Shown: positions 44,561-57,290 of the stretch, piece after piece
Layout of the letters: each line of letters begins with the position of its first letter
How positions within the stretch are numbered: position 1 is the first letter of the stretch
Source of the DNA: Diphasiastrum complanatum
Taxonomy: Eukaryota; Streptophyta; Lycopodiopsida; Lycopodiales; Lycopodiaceae
Length of the DNA: 64,000 nucleotides
NCBI GenBank assembly: GCA_029204225.1
Contig: CM055109.1
Location: 33,394,099-33,458,098, forward strand
Direction: 5' to 3'
Notes under the pieces: generated by a model
The model's input: the letters and a program-made list of their open reading frames with translations, nothing else
Database searches by the model: none
Told to the model about the DNA's origin: nothing
Program-made: the position numbers and the translations under genes

Positions 44561-47500
44561 CTAGAGACGACATTAGCTGGAGGAGAAAAATTTCAAACCA
44601 AAAGCGACGGTGCTGAATTCCAAATGAGTAATTCCCCCTAAAACCAGTTCCAGCAGGAGTATTCAAATTAGAAAGCACTAATTCTTAGTTCCTGCTACTT
44701 TAGCCATTAGCGGGAAAAGTACATCAAATAATTTATATTTCTTAGTGTTTATCTGTGTTCTTTACACTAATATAATGATTAAACTATGCATGTTTAATCA
44801 TTATATGATTTAATCACAATTGCATGCATCCTCATGCTCGAGGGCATTATGTCTCTACAATCTAGAAAGGCCTTGATAATTATTATCTAAAGTGGGTGAA
44901 TTCAATGTCATGAAAATCAACCTCACTAAACATCCCATTCTCATTCACGTTGTAATCATATATTGTAGCATGGGTTTATGGATGATAACTTGATCTAAAG
45001 CATGTACTCATCATAGCCATGAATTACTCTTTACCATGCATTGCATGTCATCGATCTATCATAGCCTACCTGTGACTAATAATGCCTTGATCTCCAACCA
45101 ATGATAATATTACACTTAGTGTTATATCAAGAGATGGCAATGTATATTAGCAGATTATCACAAGAAGTACACTAATATCGCATGTCAAATACAATAATAT
45201 CACATCTCAACAAGGCTTAGATAAACACTCATTCCTTAAAATGATGTTAGGGTTCTTGAGCCAAGTACACAAATGAAAAGGCCTATGCATCCTTTTTCCC
45301 TACTTATTAAATTCTAAAATGGCACATAGCATATTTAAATAGTACCATATGATTGGAAAGAGTTTCATTATGACGATATGCTTGTGTGGGAAAGCTTCTA
45401 AGCTTATCATGTGACCAACATAGAAATTCGTTCCTTCTTTTTTGGATAGGTGGAGGTTACAGTAAAAGTAATCAAGCAACAACATCACAACGGGCGACAA
45501 GCCACATTTCTTTTTTGCAGTTTTGGGGTGCACCTAGTTCTATTTGTCAGCAATAGCTTATGGATGCAAATTGTGATTTATGACTAAATTCAGTGCACGA
45601 GTTAATTCATGTGATATGATAGTCATTTGTTATCTCATCACAAATTATAGACATCCAGCATAGGTCATGTTTTGGGTGTTTAGTTTCTTTCCATGCATAT
45701 TCATCTATATTTACTTGTTTATTTGTTTATTTTTTCCTTTTGCAAATGTTTGTTGATTTTTTGGAATATCAGTACATAGGATAGAGTTGGTATTTTTTGT
45801 AGAAAACCTTTTAAGGATTACCAGGTTTATGACAATCTTCAAAGTTTAGTTTTGAGTTGTTAAGGTTTAGGAAATACAAACTTTTGATGACTCAATATTA
45901 ATTTTTAATGGTTTTCATGGTTTTCAAAGGAATCCACATAGAAGTCCCAAACTTGCAGATTTTTATATCTATTACAGAAATTGTTTGGTTGATCTTTGAT
46001 CTTAATTTGAATGCAAAATGTTCTAGAATATGCATCTAAGTGTTGGTGCAATTTTGCAGAATCTAAATTGAAAAGGGAATAGGCCAATTATATCATTGAA
46101 CATTAATTACTATTTCATCCTAAATGCCATTCTCTTTCATTCTAAATGTCTTAAATTAATGGCAAATTAGAGAATGATTGTAGATTACAAAGTGTGTGGA
46201 GCCCTACTTTGTAATAAACTATACATTTGATGTGCAATTTAGATTTTTTGTATATGATATAGAAGTTTAAATGAGCTAACTTTGTTTGATGTATTAAAAT
46301 TGACATCGTAAAGGCAAATTCTATTAATTGGGGCCAAACTATTTTGAAGATGTAAACCCAGCCCAGTGACTGGTCATGTTAATATCCATGTCATTTCTCA
46401 AGCATTGTTTACAAACCTCTATGCACTATAACTAGGTGAGAGTGTGTCATTTGATGTCATGTTAACAACCATGTTATTTTTGAAGCTGCATCTACAAACC
46501 GCTTTGCACTATAACTAGTTGAGAGTGTGTCATTTGATGTACGAGTTTTACGAGAAGTAATCAATAGTTTGATCTATCTGCTATGTAGACTTTCTTCTTA
46601 TCTTTCTTCCAACAGATGTTCAATATGTTAGAATTTTCATTTTTGTTATTGATTACTATTAATTGAATTCTGATCTCATAGGGCAAATATAACATTGTCC
46701 AAATAGTTACGAAACCTAAGAGACTGACTATAACTAAAAGATATTTACGTCGATTAGACCAAGGAAATGTAAAAATTATTGAGGGTCTTTGCCATGTTCA
46801 ATCTTAGTTCTATAAAATTCTTGGCTACAATTACCAAAATAAAACATATACACTTATAACTCGGAATTGGTATCAATCATGTTTGTAACAACTATATTGT
46901 CGCCAGTACGATATTACCAAAACCTTTGATGTTACCAGATGTCAAAGTAAAACCAAAATATTAGTTGACAACCAGTACGTTTACAACAAAGTACCCCCAA
47001 TCAACTTATTATGAAGTTTTTAGCACCCTACAGGATCTTTATGGGGTGTTGTGATTGCACGAGAATGATCAAAGAATAGTTTAGTTGAAAAGTCCAAGGC
47101 AAGAGCACAATGGCATACCACATACTGGAAAAACTAACTCTTCACTATGATAGATAGCTATCAGAAAGAATTCTAAGTGCTCATTATGGGAAAAATAGGC
47201 TGCTCTCGGGTAGCGAGATAAAATGATAACCAAAAAACTCGGGTAGAGGATGAGCCCAAAACACCAAAATCTCAGTATTCACAATATGGCAAAACAAGCC
47301 AAAGTTTCCCTACATCAATGAGGCTTGAGTTTCTACAGTGGATTTGCATGGAATGTCCACATCTTCCAATTAACTCATATATCATAGATCCACATGTAAA
47401 ACTGCATGCATGGATATTGCATGGATTGCATGTCAGCTCCCTAAGCTACCTAGACATGTGTAGATTATGTAAACTGATTTGGATGTTGCATGCACTGATT

Positions 47501-47999
47501 GCATGTCAGGTCCCTAAGCTACCTAGACATGTGTAGATTATGTAAATTGATTTGCATTTTGCATGCATGCATTCTGACTAACATTGCATGTCATCTAATA
47601 TTTTGCATGACATCAAAATTGAATCTACCTAACTTAAATTCAACCTCTTCTAGCAGGTTATGTGCTCACTTCACATACCCTAATGTACAATAAAATATTT
47701 ACAAGAAATAAGGTGAGCATATCCCCCAAAGTCAACACATGAAGATATGTTTTACGACTTTTCACGCTCCTTAAAATATATCTACCTATTCACCATAGAC
47801 TTTGAGATTAAGCCAAGATTAGATCTCATCTTGAAAAATGCATTCTTGAGCAATGGCTTGGTGAGAAGATCTACAACACAATTTGAAGATCCAACATGCT
47901 CCAATAAGATCTCCCTCCCAATTACTTTCTCTCTTACAAAGTGATGAGCTACTTTGACGTGTTTGCTCCTTGCATGGGATACAAGATTGTTTGCAAGAA
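44520..47999 (-). repeat. right arm of large inverted repeat
   Basis: The reverse complement of 32545-36735 without the 0.93-kb segment. It runs from the S1-like gene promoter at 44520 outward to the family D RNase H end. Contains no intact gene. Confidence 0.85.
47782..47999 (-). pseudogene. copia RNase H C-terminal fragment (family D, mirrored)
   Basis: Minus-strand frame ALANNLVSHARSKH, VAHHFVREKV, HVGSSNCVVDLLTKPL, NAFFKMRSNLGL, matching 32545-32762. Coding similarity stops at 47999, where a perfect palindrome begins. Confidence 0.85.
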
Positions 48000-48112
48000 G
48001 GTAATGGCCATTACCATAAATAATCTGGAACCCGATAGTGAGTGGCAGTGACCACGAGCTGTCCGGAGACCGGATTGTTTGTGGCAATGGTCGACCAATG
48101 GACCATTACCTC
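48000..48112. repeat. palindrome and inverted GGTAATGG/CCATTACC motifs
   Basis: GGTAATGGCCATTACC (48000-48015) is a perfect 16-bp palindrome, and GGACCATTACC recurs at 48102-48112. It lies exactly at the edge of the inverted arm. Confidence 0.7.
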
Positions 48113-48135
48113 ATGTAATTTTTAGCTGACTTTCT

Positions 48136-48139
<4 letters not shown>

Positions 48140-48171
<32 letters not shown>
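48140..48171 (+). repeat. (CT)n microsatellite
   Basis: About 32 bp of pure CT repeat. Confidence 0.9.
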
Positions 48172-48172
<1 letters not shown>

Positions 48173-48608
48173 ACACGATGACATTTGTTTTGGGACTTTG
48201 ACATAAAGAATAGTAACCTTTTTTAATATTTTTTAATGGTCCTAGTTTCAAACCAAAATCAATGTTTTTTTTTAAGGATTATCTAACTTGCAATAAAAAA
48301 AAATGTTAAGAAGTGTCTATTTTTAATGAAGCACTGCAGGTTTTCTTTTTGCAAATTTCATAAAACCATCATTATTATATAAAGCATAACATTTCAAGAC
48401 AACACATGATTTTTGGAAGTCCAAACACCATTAAAACACAAAAGGGCTTAAATTATATTATACATATATTTTTTCAAAGTACATTTTCTAAGAAATTTTC
48501 ACTAATGCCTCTTCAAAATCCGCTTCCAATGTTGATAAAAAAATCTTTTAAGTCAGCTTTTCTCTATTGTTGACGAGTTGACAACGATGGCTGTCTCATT
48601 AATCCAAG

Positions 48609-51545
48609 TCATTTATTCATTACGGCTATAGTTGACTTTCGTAGATGATTGCTCATTGTTAGCTCAAAATTAAGAGCCAAAACATCTACATCTTGTAAAT
48701 TCAAATCATTGATTCTTGGTTGGTTTTTGGGCAATCGTTTTCTCTTGCCCTTTGGATCTACTTGCAACATCTCAAATTCATACCTCTCCAAAAAAGCATT
48801 CGTTGAAGTGGTGTGCCACCAATGGACACATAATACTTTTGTCTGATTGCTATTTTGAATGAAAGCAAGTACTTTGGCAATCCAGAATGCATGTCCTTCA
48901 TTGTTTTCTGAAGCTAGAAGTGCAACAAGGCTTCTAATTTGAATTTCATTTAGAAAATCGTGCCACTTCATTTTTGCAGCTTTTATACTTTGCATATTCT
49001 TCCTTGAGCCCACATCAATTCCTTGCCTTGCAAAGCTCCAAGAAATCATTATCTCGAGGTAGATTTGAAGGTTCGACAATTGTAGTTCATGTTCCTAATT
49101 TATGAGGCCATTGAAATTCTTTAGTTGTTGATGTGTGTTCAAAATTGAGCAAACTGAATTTTTGTTCCTCAATCCACCAATGCTGATCAAACTCATCAAA
49201 AAATTGATAAACTTCTTGAATACTTGAATCCAAAAAATTTAACGAGGCAAATGGGTCAATCTCACGATGCTCTTTTCGTGCTTTTTGGTCCTCTAGCATG
49301 GAGTTCATGGGAGACAACGCATCAAGCTTGATTTGACCAAATGGCATATTGAGCAAAAACCGTATTCCTTCAACACGTAACCATGAAACTAAACTTGAAA
49401 ATTGTTTGCCCAATAGCAATGTGATGTCAATTTCATTACATTTGATTTTAAACTGATGTTGAAAGCTAATATCATGAATAGTAGCAACATGACGACTTGT
49501 TTCATTGGACACCTTAATATATTTATGAAAATAGTATGTATGCCTAATTAACAACACATTTGGCTTGGGCACGTATGATTTTTCAACAATGCTCTGAAGC
49601 ATTGGTAAATAAAATGCCTTCTTGCATCTTAGTCTTTTGGGAAAACAACTAAACATCTGATCAATTTGACCATGGGTGTGACCCTCCAACAAAAATCCTA
49701 TTTTTATGTTTTTGAAATTTTTTTTCTCCACCAACATGGATAAGTAAGCCAGTATAGTTTGATTTTTATTTTCCCTAGCAGTGTTGTCAAGTTGTAAATA
49801 TAGTATTTCTGGAAGATTCGCAAATTATCTTTTGTACAATGGTAATGGTCAAATTTGGATCGTTTCGAACATTGGGATAATTGAAAAATACTCTTGATTC
49901 CAATGTGTCATTAAATACAAGTGCTCCAACGAGATGAACCTGAATAAAATCTGCCTCGCTCAAAGTTTTTGGCACTCTAACGAAATGAAGTAGCATGGTT
50001 TTCTTTTGATCCATGCCATCGATCACAAGGCCCGGATACCCCTTTGTGGACATTTCAGACATTTTTTTTGATGTCTCGTTAATTTATGTCTTTTCCATTG
50101 TTTGTTGATCTTTTTGCACTTGAAGCGCTTTTGCAGCATCCATGACAAAATGTAAAAATTAAAATATTCAATAAAATTATGACAATATCATAACATTAAT
50201 AATATAAAAATTCAGATTTTAATAAAAAAATAAAGTTATTAAAGTACTTAAAGTTAATTAATTTTTACCTTTCTCATCATTGGCCTTTGGTAGTTGTTTG
50301 GCAGATTTTATCAACTCGCATGATGTCGAACGAACTGTCATTCATGACTTTTTAGGACTTTTCACCAAACCAAAATCTCTCTTTCAAATCCTAAGAAAAT
50401 ACATGTAACTTAAATAGGAAACATTTATGGTCTTAGAAAACTCCTTGTATATCAAAAAATATCTCCAATTTTGTAAAATTATCTGGCAAGTGAAAATATA
50501 ATGAATTTGGTAATTTTTCTCCGTGCACATCCACAAAATACTTTAGCCAAGCCATAGCATTCAAAGCATCCGGAGACACAGTTCTACCATGCAATGATCC
50601 TAGCAATGTTGGATCTTTTTGAAGTCGTGCGTACATTCTTTGAAGACGTGAATTTCCAACTACAACTTTGTAAGCTTTTCGACAAACCTTCGTTGCATTT
50701 AAAATATGTGCATACAAGTTTTTGTTGGGTCTCACTGTGGCACACAAATAGTAGTTCTTTTTCATTTTTACTTTGCAAAAAAAATTGGATCTCAATTCCT
50801 CGATCTCTTTGCTGTTTAATTTCTATAAGCAATAGGATGAACAATAAATATTGCAGCGTACCTTTTGAATGTCCTGTCTTGTAATCAATTGTTTTTTATA
50901 TTTTGTCAAAATAGGTGAAGATTTCAAGTCTCTCTTATAGCTTGAAATCAGATTTGTAGATTCACCCCGTGGCATCTGTAGTTGCGTGAAGGTGTGGGAA
51001 TATTTGCTTGAACATCATATTGTGGTTTGTTTGCCTCTACTGGTTTTGGAGTGTCAGAAAAATAAATATTCTCAATAAATACAGCTCTTTTAGATTTGAT
51101 CAAATTTTGGATTTGAGAAGTGGAATTTCTTTGAATACGTGAAAAACATATATGTTGAAGATGAATTGATTTATGAGGATCTATAGATTTACTTGAATCT
51201 ATAACTGAGTGAATTGAAGCCTGTAAATCATCACTAAATAACTATTCTGATTCATCAAAATGATCTTGCAATGTTGTTTATCTAATATTTGAATCTGAAG
51301 ACGAAAAACTCAAATTTATAATAGGTTGTGTTAAAGGTGTCATTTCTTGAAAACTAGATAAATAAGAAATTTTAGATGATGTTGTTGATGGGAAAACACA
51401 AAGGGTATTATTAGGATCAGAACTTGAAGGAGTGACTTCATAATAGTAACTTTCATTAGGAATATCAGACGAGGATGACTCAGATGTGACTACATACTAA
51501 GTTACGACAATAAGAATAGAAGAAGAAGAACTACTTGCCATTGCA
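48609..51545 (-). pseudogene. decayed DUF7869-type (transposase-like) gene
   Basis: Minus-strand pieces in order: a possible start MASSSSSS near 51545; HGRTVSPDALNAMAWLKYF and VHGEKLP (50433-50795); LVIDGMDQKKTMLLHF (near 50020) with VHLVGALVF and DPNLTITIVQK; ILYLQLDNTARENKN (near 49800-49755) after a frameshift; FLLEGHTHGQIDQMFSCF (near 49683); an acidic EFDQHWW region; and a C-terminal HAFWIAKVLAF...KVLCVHWWH with NHLRKSTI (48890-48620). The set IDGMDQ, LDNTxxENKN and GHTHxxIDQxFS is what I know from DUF7869 proteins, large genes of unknown function with a transposon-like distribution. At least four frameshifts or stops make it a pseudogene. The start and any introns cannot be fixed. Confidence 0.65.
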
Positions 51546-51649
51546 AAAATTTAATGAATTTGATTTTAGTCCAATGTCAAGCATGGATAGAAACAAAAAT
51601 ATGAATGTAAAAATAACACAACAACCAAAAATTTTACATTATGCTATGT

Positions 51650-52489
51650 GAGTCATAGAAAGAGTTAAATAGACTATGCCAACACCAATAAAAATACACA
51701 CTGAAATTCGAAAAGAGTGCTTTCAACATAAAATCAATAATTATATCAAAGATAATTTTCAACTGTCAAAAATGGTGAACTCCTGCAACTTTGTCGCAAC
51801 ACAAAAGTCAACGATCCTTGACTCGAAGGTTGAACGATTTGTGAAAGTCAATGTGTCTCTAGGAAGAACAAGTGACGAAAGATTTGCGAACGATTCGTGA
51901 ATCTCAAACATGTCTTCGGGACTGCAAAACCGCAAAGTGTTGCAGGACCGTAAGAAAGCGCAAAGCAATGCAAAACGAAAAGAAACGAAAGGAACGAAAG
52001 GAAATGAAAGAAACAAAAGAAAATCTTTCACGCTGCCAACTGGCAGTTCAATGGGCTTGGAGTGTTAAGCTTCACACCCAGTTGAAATGGATAGCAACAA
52101 CTGAGAGTAACTGAGAGTAGCTCACAAAACATACCAGATATACTATATAGCTTGACATAGAGTGTGTGTGCATGAGTAGAGCAGGAAAAGAAAAAGACTT
52201 AAAACGAAAAAGATGTGCATGAAAGTCTGCCAACGAGCGGAACACAGCGAAAGAGCAGAGTGTCAGGCCGCCAATGAGCGAGACATTGACGATCTTGCTC
52301 TAAAAGCTAAACTGATAATTGATTGCTCTATTTTTGTCCATCTCCTTGCCTTCCGCTATCATGATTGCTAGAATGAAATGTGTTTAGTGATGTGTAGTTG
52401 CGTGTTTAGGTTCCTGTGAGCTTTCGCGCAAAAGAAAATTCAAAAGGAACCAAATCGTTCGCGACAACAAAACAAAACTATTCATGACA
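51650..52489 (+). repeat. LTR region of a copia element (start undefined)
   Basis: Ends ...ATTCATGACA directly before a primer site. It contains a TATA-like ACTATATAG near 52142 and a near-repeat of GCCAAYGAGCGRRAC (52230 and 52273). No second copy is seen, so the left edge is uncertain. Confidence 0.5.
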
Positions 52490-52502
52490 TGGTATCAGAA
52501 CA
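52490..52502 (+). other. copia primer-binding site (one change)
   Basis: TGGTATCAGAACA: the expected TGGTATCAGAGC with G to A at the eleventh base. Confidence 0.8.
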
Positions 52503-52579
52503 GACTGGTTATCACTCCTTTTATCTAAACAATGATCTTCTAGACACAATATGCTACAACTATCCAAACAAGAGTGGCA

Positions 52580-53499
52580 ATCAGTCTTGATGGTGCAAAC
52601 TATAGAATCTAGAAATTGAAAATCAAAACACTTCTAAAGGGCGAAGGCATTTGGTTGGTGACCGAACTCTCAAAGATGCAACCTCCAGAGGAAGACCCAA
52701 GGAGAGCTGAATGGATTAGAAAGGATAAACGTGCAATGACGATCATCGTTTCATCCATCAATGAAGATCTCCTCATGAAGATTGAAGACTGCAAAATCAG
52801 TCATGCAGCATGGGAAAGATTAAAACAGAAGTATGAAGTGACGACTGCAGCTTCAGTGATGCATCTTCACAATTAGCTGCAATTCATACGATGGGATGGC
52901 AACTAGTTAGATCAGCATGTTGAGAAGATCAGAACGATCTTCGCTCAACTCGCTGCATCAGGACAGGAGCACCAGGTCCCAACACCACAACAGTTGATGT
53001 ACTTCATGAAATATCTATCGACGTCCTATCAACCGTTGAGAATGCTCATACTGAGTCTACATATATGACATTTGTCAAAGCAATCAGTCTTGTCACTAAT
53101 GAGAGACTGATGAGGGACAAAGGAGAGGGAAACAATGATCAAGAGAAGGCCCTCTTCATGAAAGGAAAGAAGAAAAACAAGAACAAACTTAGATTCGAGA
53201 AGACGAAGTCCTCGAATCAACAATCTTCTTCCTATGATCATTGTCACAAACCAAGCCATACGGCCAACAAATACTGGTTCAATTTAGCAATACTTTGCAA
53301 TAACAAAGGGCACTCTGCATATGATTGCAGGTTCAACCCAAAAAGAAAGAACAAAGCTAAAAAGACAAATGTTGTAGAGTCATCCAAGGATGCAAACAGA
53401 GGTGATGAAGCCTTCACAATACTTGATGAAGCTTCAACGAGCTACATTGAACATGACTACGATATAGTCATTGATTCAGGAGCTACATCACACATCACC
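52580..53499 (+). pseudogene. copia gag-protease fragment
   Basis: Gag runs from LDGANYRI through LKGEGIWLVTELSKMQPPEE, DKRAMTIIVSSINEDLLMKI and AAWERLKQKYEV to a stop near 52875. It resumes with HVEKIRTIFAQLAASGQEH and again, after a frameshift, at 53065. A degenerate and then an intact zinc knuckle (CNNKGHSAYDC) lead to the protease motif DSGATSHIT, where an LTR insertion ends the frame (TGA at 53500). No integrase or RT follows. Confidence 0.8.
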
Positions 53500-53691
53500 T
53501 GATTTTTTATGTATAGACAACAAATTATTTTTATGTTTTGATTGAAGTTTGATCAAGATCTATTAGAGTTTGCATCTCATTCTTAGTGTAGATGCTGATT
53601 TTTCTACATTGGCAATATTGGTGATGTGCTTGTCTATCTAACCAAAGATCAAAGAAATATTTTGGAACTTAATGATCTGAAACTATTCACA
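53500..53691 (+). repeat. 192-bp LTR inserted in the protease
   Basis: Starts TGATTTTTTATG within the protease sequence and ends CTATTCACA, directly before a primer site. TG...CA ends and 192 bp fit a small copia or TRIM LTR. A matching 3' LTR is not seen downstream. Confidence 0.7.
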
Positions 53692-53703
53692 TGGTATCAG
53701 AGC
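53692..53703 (+). other. copia primer-binding site of the nested element
   Basis: TGGTATCAGAGC, perfect, adjacent to the LTR end at 53691. Confidence 0.9.
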
Positions 53704-56290
53704 TTGTGTTTCAGGTTATGAAGGAAGCATTCACATCTATCAATGATTTCGAGAAGATATCAATGCTAGAGCATGCTAGATTGGATTCTACACCAAAATC
53801 AAATTTCTTGCATATGTAGATTGGACCTTTTATAGATCAAAACTCTAAATATTATTATAATATTAATCAATTGTAGTTTCTCACATTACATACTGAATTT
53901 GGCTGATTTTAGAGCATTGGAAAAGCTTAAGTGGTGGCTACAAGATTGCATATCAAGTTTTAGGCAATTGTATGTAGATTTTGAAATCATTAGAGGAGTT
54001 TTCAGTTCCAAAAGGGCCATCTAAGAAATTGTGTTCTAGTAAGAGAATGTTAGTGAGAGGATAATAAAATGACTAGAATTTTTTGTCATTTCACCCAATT
54101 GATCAAGAATTACTTTCTTATAATCTTCAAATGACCTTTAAGTATCAATTTATGATCCGTCAATCATAAACATTTAGAATCTTATGATTCGTCAATCATA
54201 ATTTATAGGATTCAAAAACCATACTTTATCATTGGAAGATACTAGAGTATATGTACAACAACATACAACACAAAAAATATAAAAATCATTTTGAAATATT
54301 TTCCACAAGAAAAAATACATATACCAATAGATATCCAATATCTATATCCGAAATGGTACAAAAAAATCCTGATGGTAAGGCCTCTTCATAATTTGGCCTT
54401 CCAAATACCTGAGTGGAAACACACTTTTTGGTGTTTTGCATCCGAAACAGTCAGCAAACTACACAGTCATAATGCTCTCAATCAGAGCTTTCATCTGATA
54501 CTCATATTGCCTAAAAAATTTTCAAATTTTTAAAAAAAAAAAATGATTCTATGCGATTCTGGGAAAATCTCGAAATGCGTTTTTGAATCACAATTCTACT
54601 CGCGATTCTGAATTGCGATGCATCTATGGTTCTAATACAACAACCCAAGAAAAAAACTTAGTTCATTTAAAACCCTAACTTTGATTTTTTAAAAAAAACA
54701 AAAGCATAGGTCAGCTCAATTGCTCCCCACACAACCGCCATCAACAAGGAAAGGGAGGCTACCCGAATCAAGAGAGATAAAGGTTTCTACATGCAGGTCA
54801 AGAGGCTGGATTGTGGGTTTCCACAGCACTGATTTGCAGCCTTCCACAGTGCTTCGCTTCCTCATGCCCATCCCTTTGCAGGGAACGGACATTTCCGAAT
54901 CAGTTGGTGTCTTCCAGCAGCTCGTATGGAAGTGCATTAATTCTGGATATCTTTGTATTCACAGCCCTAACAAATCAAATCACTAGAGATTCAACAAAAG
55001 GGCAGATACAAAAATCAACACAGATTTAATCATGATAGGCTTCTAGACATCTGAATAGCATTCCACTCATTTTCCAATTGAATAAACCAGTCCATGGGTG
55101 AGCAGCAAGCAGAAGGGTTTCTTAGCTTGCATGTTAGAAACAAATGTCAAGGTTACTCTCTCTTCTTGACAAGATTGCTAGTAGTATTGTGACCTTCGAC
55201 AACTTTTCTTTGCACTGAACCTCTACAAAAATCAGATTTTCTAGAGGTTTAGAAGCACGTATCAGTGACCCACAGACAAGGGAAAGAGTTACTATAGATT
55301 TTATAGTTCTAAACTCTTTCAATCGTCAGCAAACACAAACTAGGAAAGGTCTCATAGGTTTTCAAAATTGCATGCATCCACAATCCAAAACCTTTATCTA
55401 CTACTTTGAATAAAACTTACAATACCCCTTGAATGTTAGTTTCATATTGCATGAAACACTTGAGGAATAGTCTAAAAAAACCATAAATCCTCACATGCAA
55501 TCCATAAACTCGAGATTTCCAGCAACAATCAATTTATTCCTAAATTGATTCTTCAGCAATCTATCAACAAATATTTTGCTACTAATCTAAATCTAAACTG
55601 GCCAAACCATTCTAAATTCATGTAGATTTTTCAAACCAGAAAAATAGATTTAGACAAAGAAGGGGATTTACTGATGCAGATCATTCTACTTCAAACGGAA
55701 ACTTTCTCGAGGCTTTATAAAATAAGAATGAATTACACACTAATCCATAGCATCTCAATACAATCAAACAAGGAGAAGAGCACTCTACCACCAAGTTTGA
55801 AAAGCATGTTTCCCTCATGATCAATGAATCCAAACCCAATTTCCCTTGAAAAAATAGCACTCCATCCTGGGTGTGAATCCAAGTGCATTCTAATTCCAAA
55901 TTGATGTAGAACCAGTCTCCATGCCATGTAATAGCAAGAGGAGAAGAGCTCAACAAGTAACCTAGACCAAGTTGTCAACGAAATAATCACTACCTCAATA
56001 TATAGAGAGTAGGATAATGTGCATGAACTCATGCAATCTGCATGCATGTTAACTATAAGTAGATCATAGCTCTTCATGCATACCTCTTGCCTATATCAAT
56101 CACACGTACATGCACTACTCCATGTCTCAATTAGAGTGTTTGGGTCCTCTCAAGGTCATTAGTCACCAATAGGCCTTGACATGGAATTAAATCTCGACGT
56201 GACCAATAATCTCGAACATCAGAGGGCCGGTCTACCATATTAGGACTATTCATGTCTATAACTGAATATGGCCGTTACAATGTATATCGA
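53704..56290. other. no gene recognised
   Basis: AT-rich sequence. Frames at 54716-54986 and 55681-56077 are open for 70-114 codons, but show no domain or motif I know and could be chance or old gene fragments. Confidence 0.35.
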
Positions 56291-56299
56291 ATCATATAC

Positions 56300-56600
56300 T
56301 ACAAGCTCTCTGAAAACATCATAACTTCTTTTTTGCTGTTGCATTCTCTTACACACTTTCTTGTGCTTTGGAGCTCGACACTCCTTGATTTCGTGATTGG
56401 TTTTCTTGCAGTATTTGTAGAAGAGTTTGGTCCTGGGCTATTGTTGATGTCGATCATGCAATTGTTGCGGTTAGAGTCATTTAGGTCAGCTTTGGTCTTA
56501 TTCTTCTTCTTGGATTGTTGCTTATTGGAATACATGACATTCTCTTGTTATGTGACGAGGATTAGGTCTTCCTTCGTACTTATTCAGCCCTAGATCCTAG
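56300..56600 (-). pseudogene. gag zinc-knuckle fragment
   Basis: On the minus strand YCKKTNHEIKECRAPKHKK (around 56410-56350) is the end of a retrotransposon gag. The usual CxYCKxTNHEIKxC knuckle is missing its first Cys, which is Tyr here. Upstream pieces (NKRMSC, EGRPNPRH) are in other frames. The rest of the element is not evident. Confidence 0.5.
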
Positions 56601-56609
56601 CAAATACAA

Positions 56610-57290
56610 AGCATCGAAAGATGAAGAGGGTTAAGTTGTCGCACATAAGTTCATTCAATGACAGCGTATTCACCAATCATACTCACATGCACGCTTATGA
56701 GTACACATCTAACACCACGATCTATTAACAGTAGCCGCTACGACCCATTAACACAACCCAACAAAAGATCAAGCTTACTTTTTTTTTTCTCTATCTCTCT
56801 TTCTCTATTACAAAAATAAAAACAATAATCAAATCCCACAAGTACCATATCCAATAACATAAAGATAGTAAGAAAATATGATAGATGGAGCAAGGAGAAG
56901 AAGAGTTAGGACATCCAATCGAAAAATCAATAGAGGTTCCGCCTGTTTTAATTTGACATTAAACATGTAAAATTAATCACAAAGTACCACTATATATAGT
57001 GGATTTTTAGGCTTTGGCCTCACATCCTATTGACCAATTTCTACCTCCCAAATTATTTTAAATTTGAATTTGGGGGGACATCTTTTTATTTACTAACTTG
57101 ACTATTAGGCCTAACCACATTTAATTGCCACAAAAAGGCCTCAGGTCATGTTATTAACTTTTAACTAATCAAATAACTATGTCATCCTCAGGTTGGACTT
57201 ACACACGCAAGTGTCAAATCCCTCTCACTTATTAACTGCTTATAAATGAATAATCTAGCTAGGGTTTCCTCGATATCTATAAACACTCCA
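56610..57290. other. no gene; possible LTR edge at 57290
   Basis: No coding sequence seen. The sequence ends CACTCCAACA at 57290, a common LTR 3' end, exactly where the A repeat begins. No primer site follows, so this is only a hint. Confidence 0.35.

Noticed and set aside
44133-44678. 181-codon minus-strand frame as one protein
   Set aside because: It joins the promoter, the S1-like fragment and a copia LTR. Only the part from the ATG at 44498 to 44225 is credible.
55681-56077. Minus-strand frames of 91 and 114 codons
   Set aside because: No family recognised, overlapping frames with no splice or promoter support; left as unassigned sequence.
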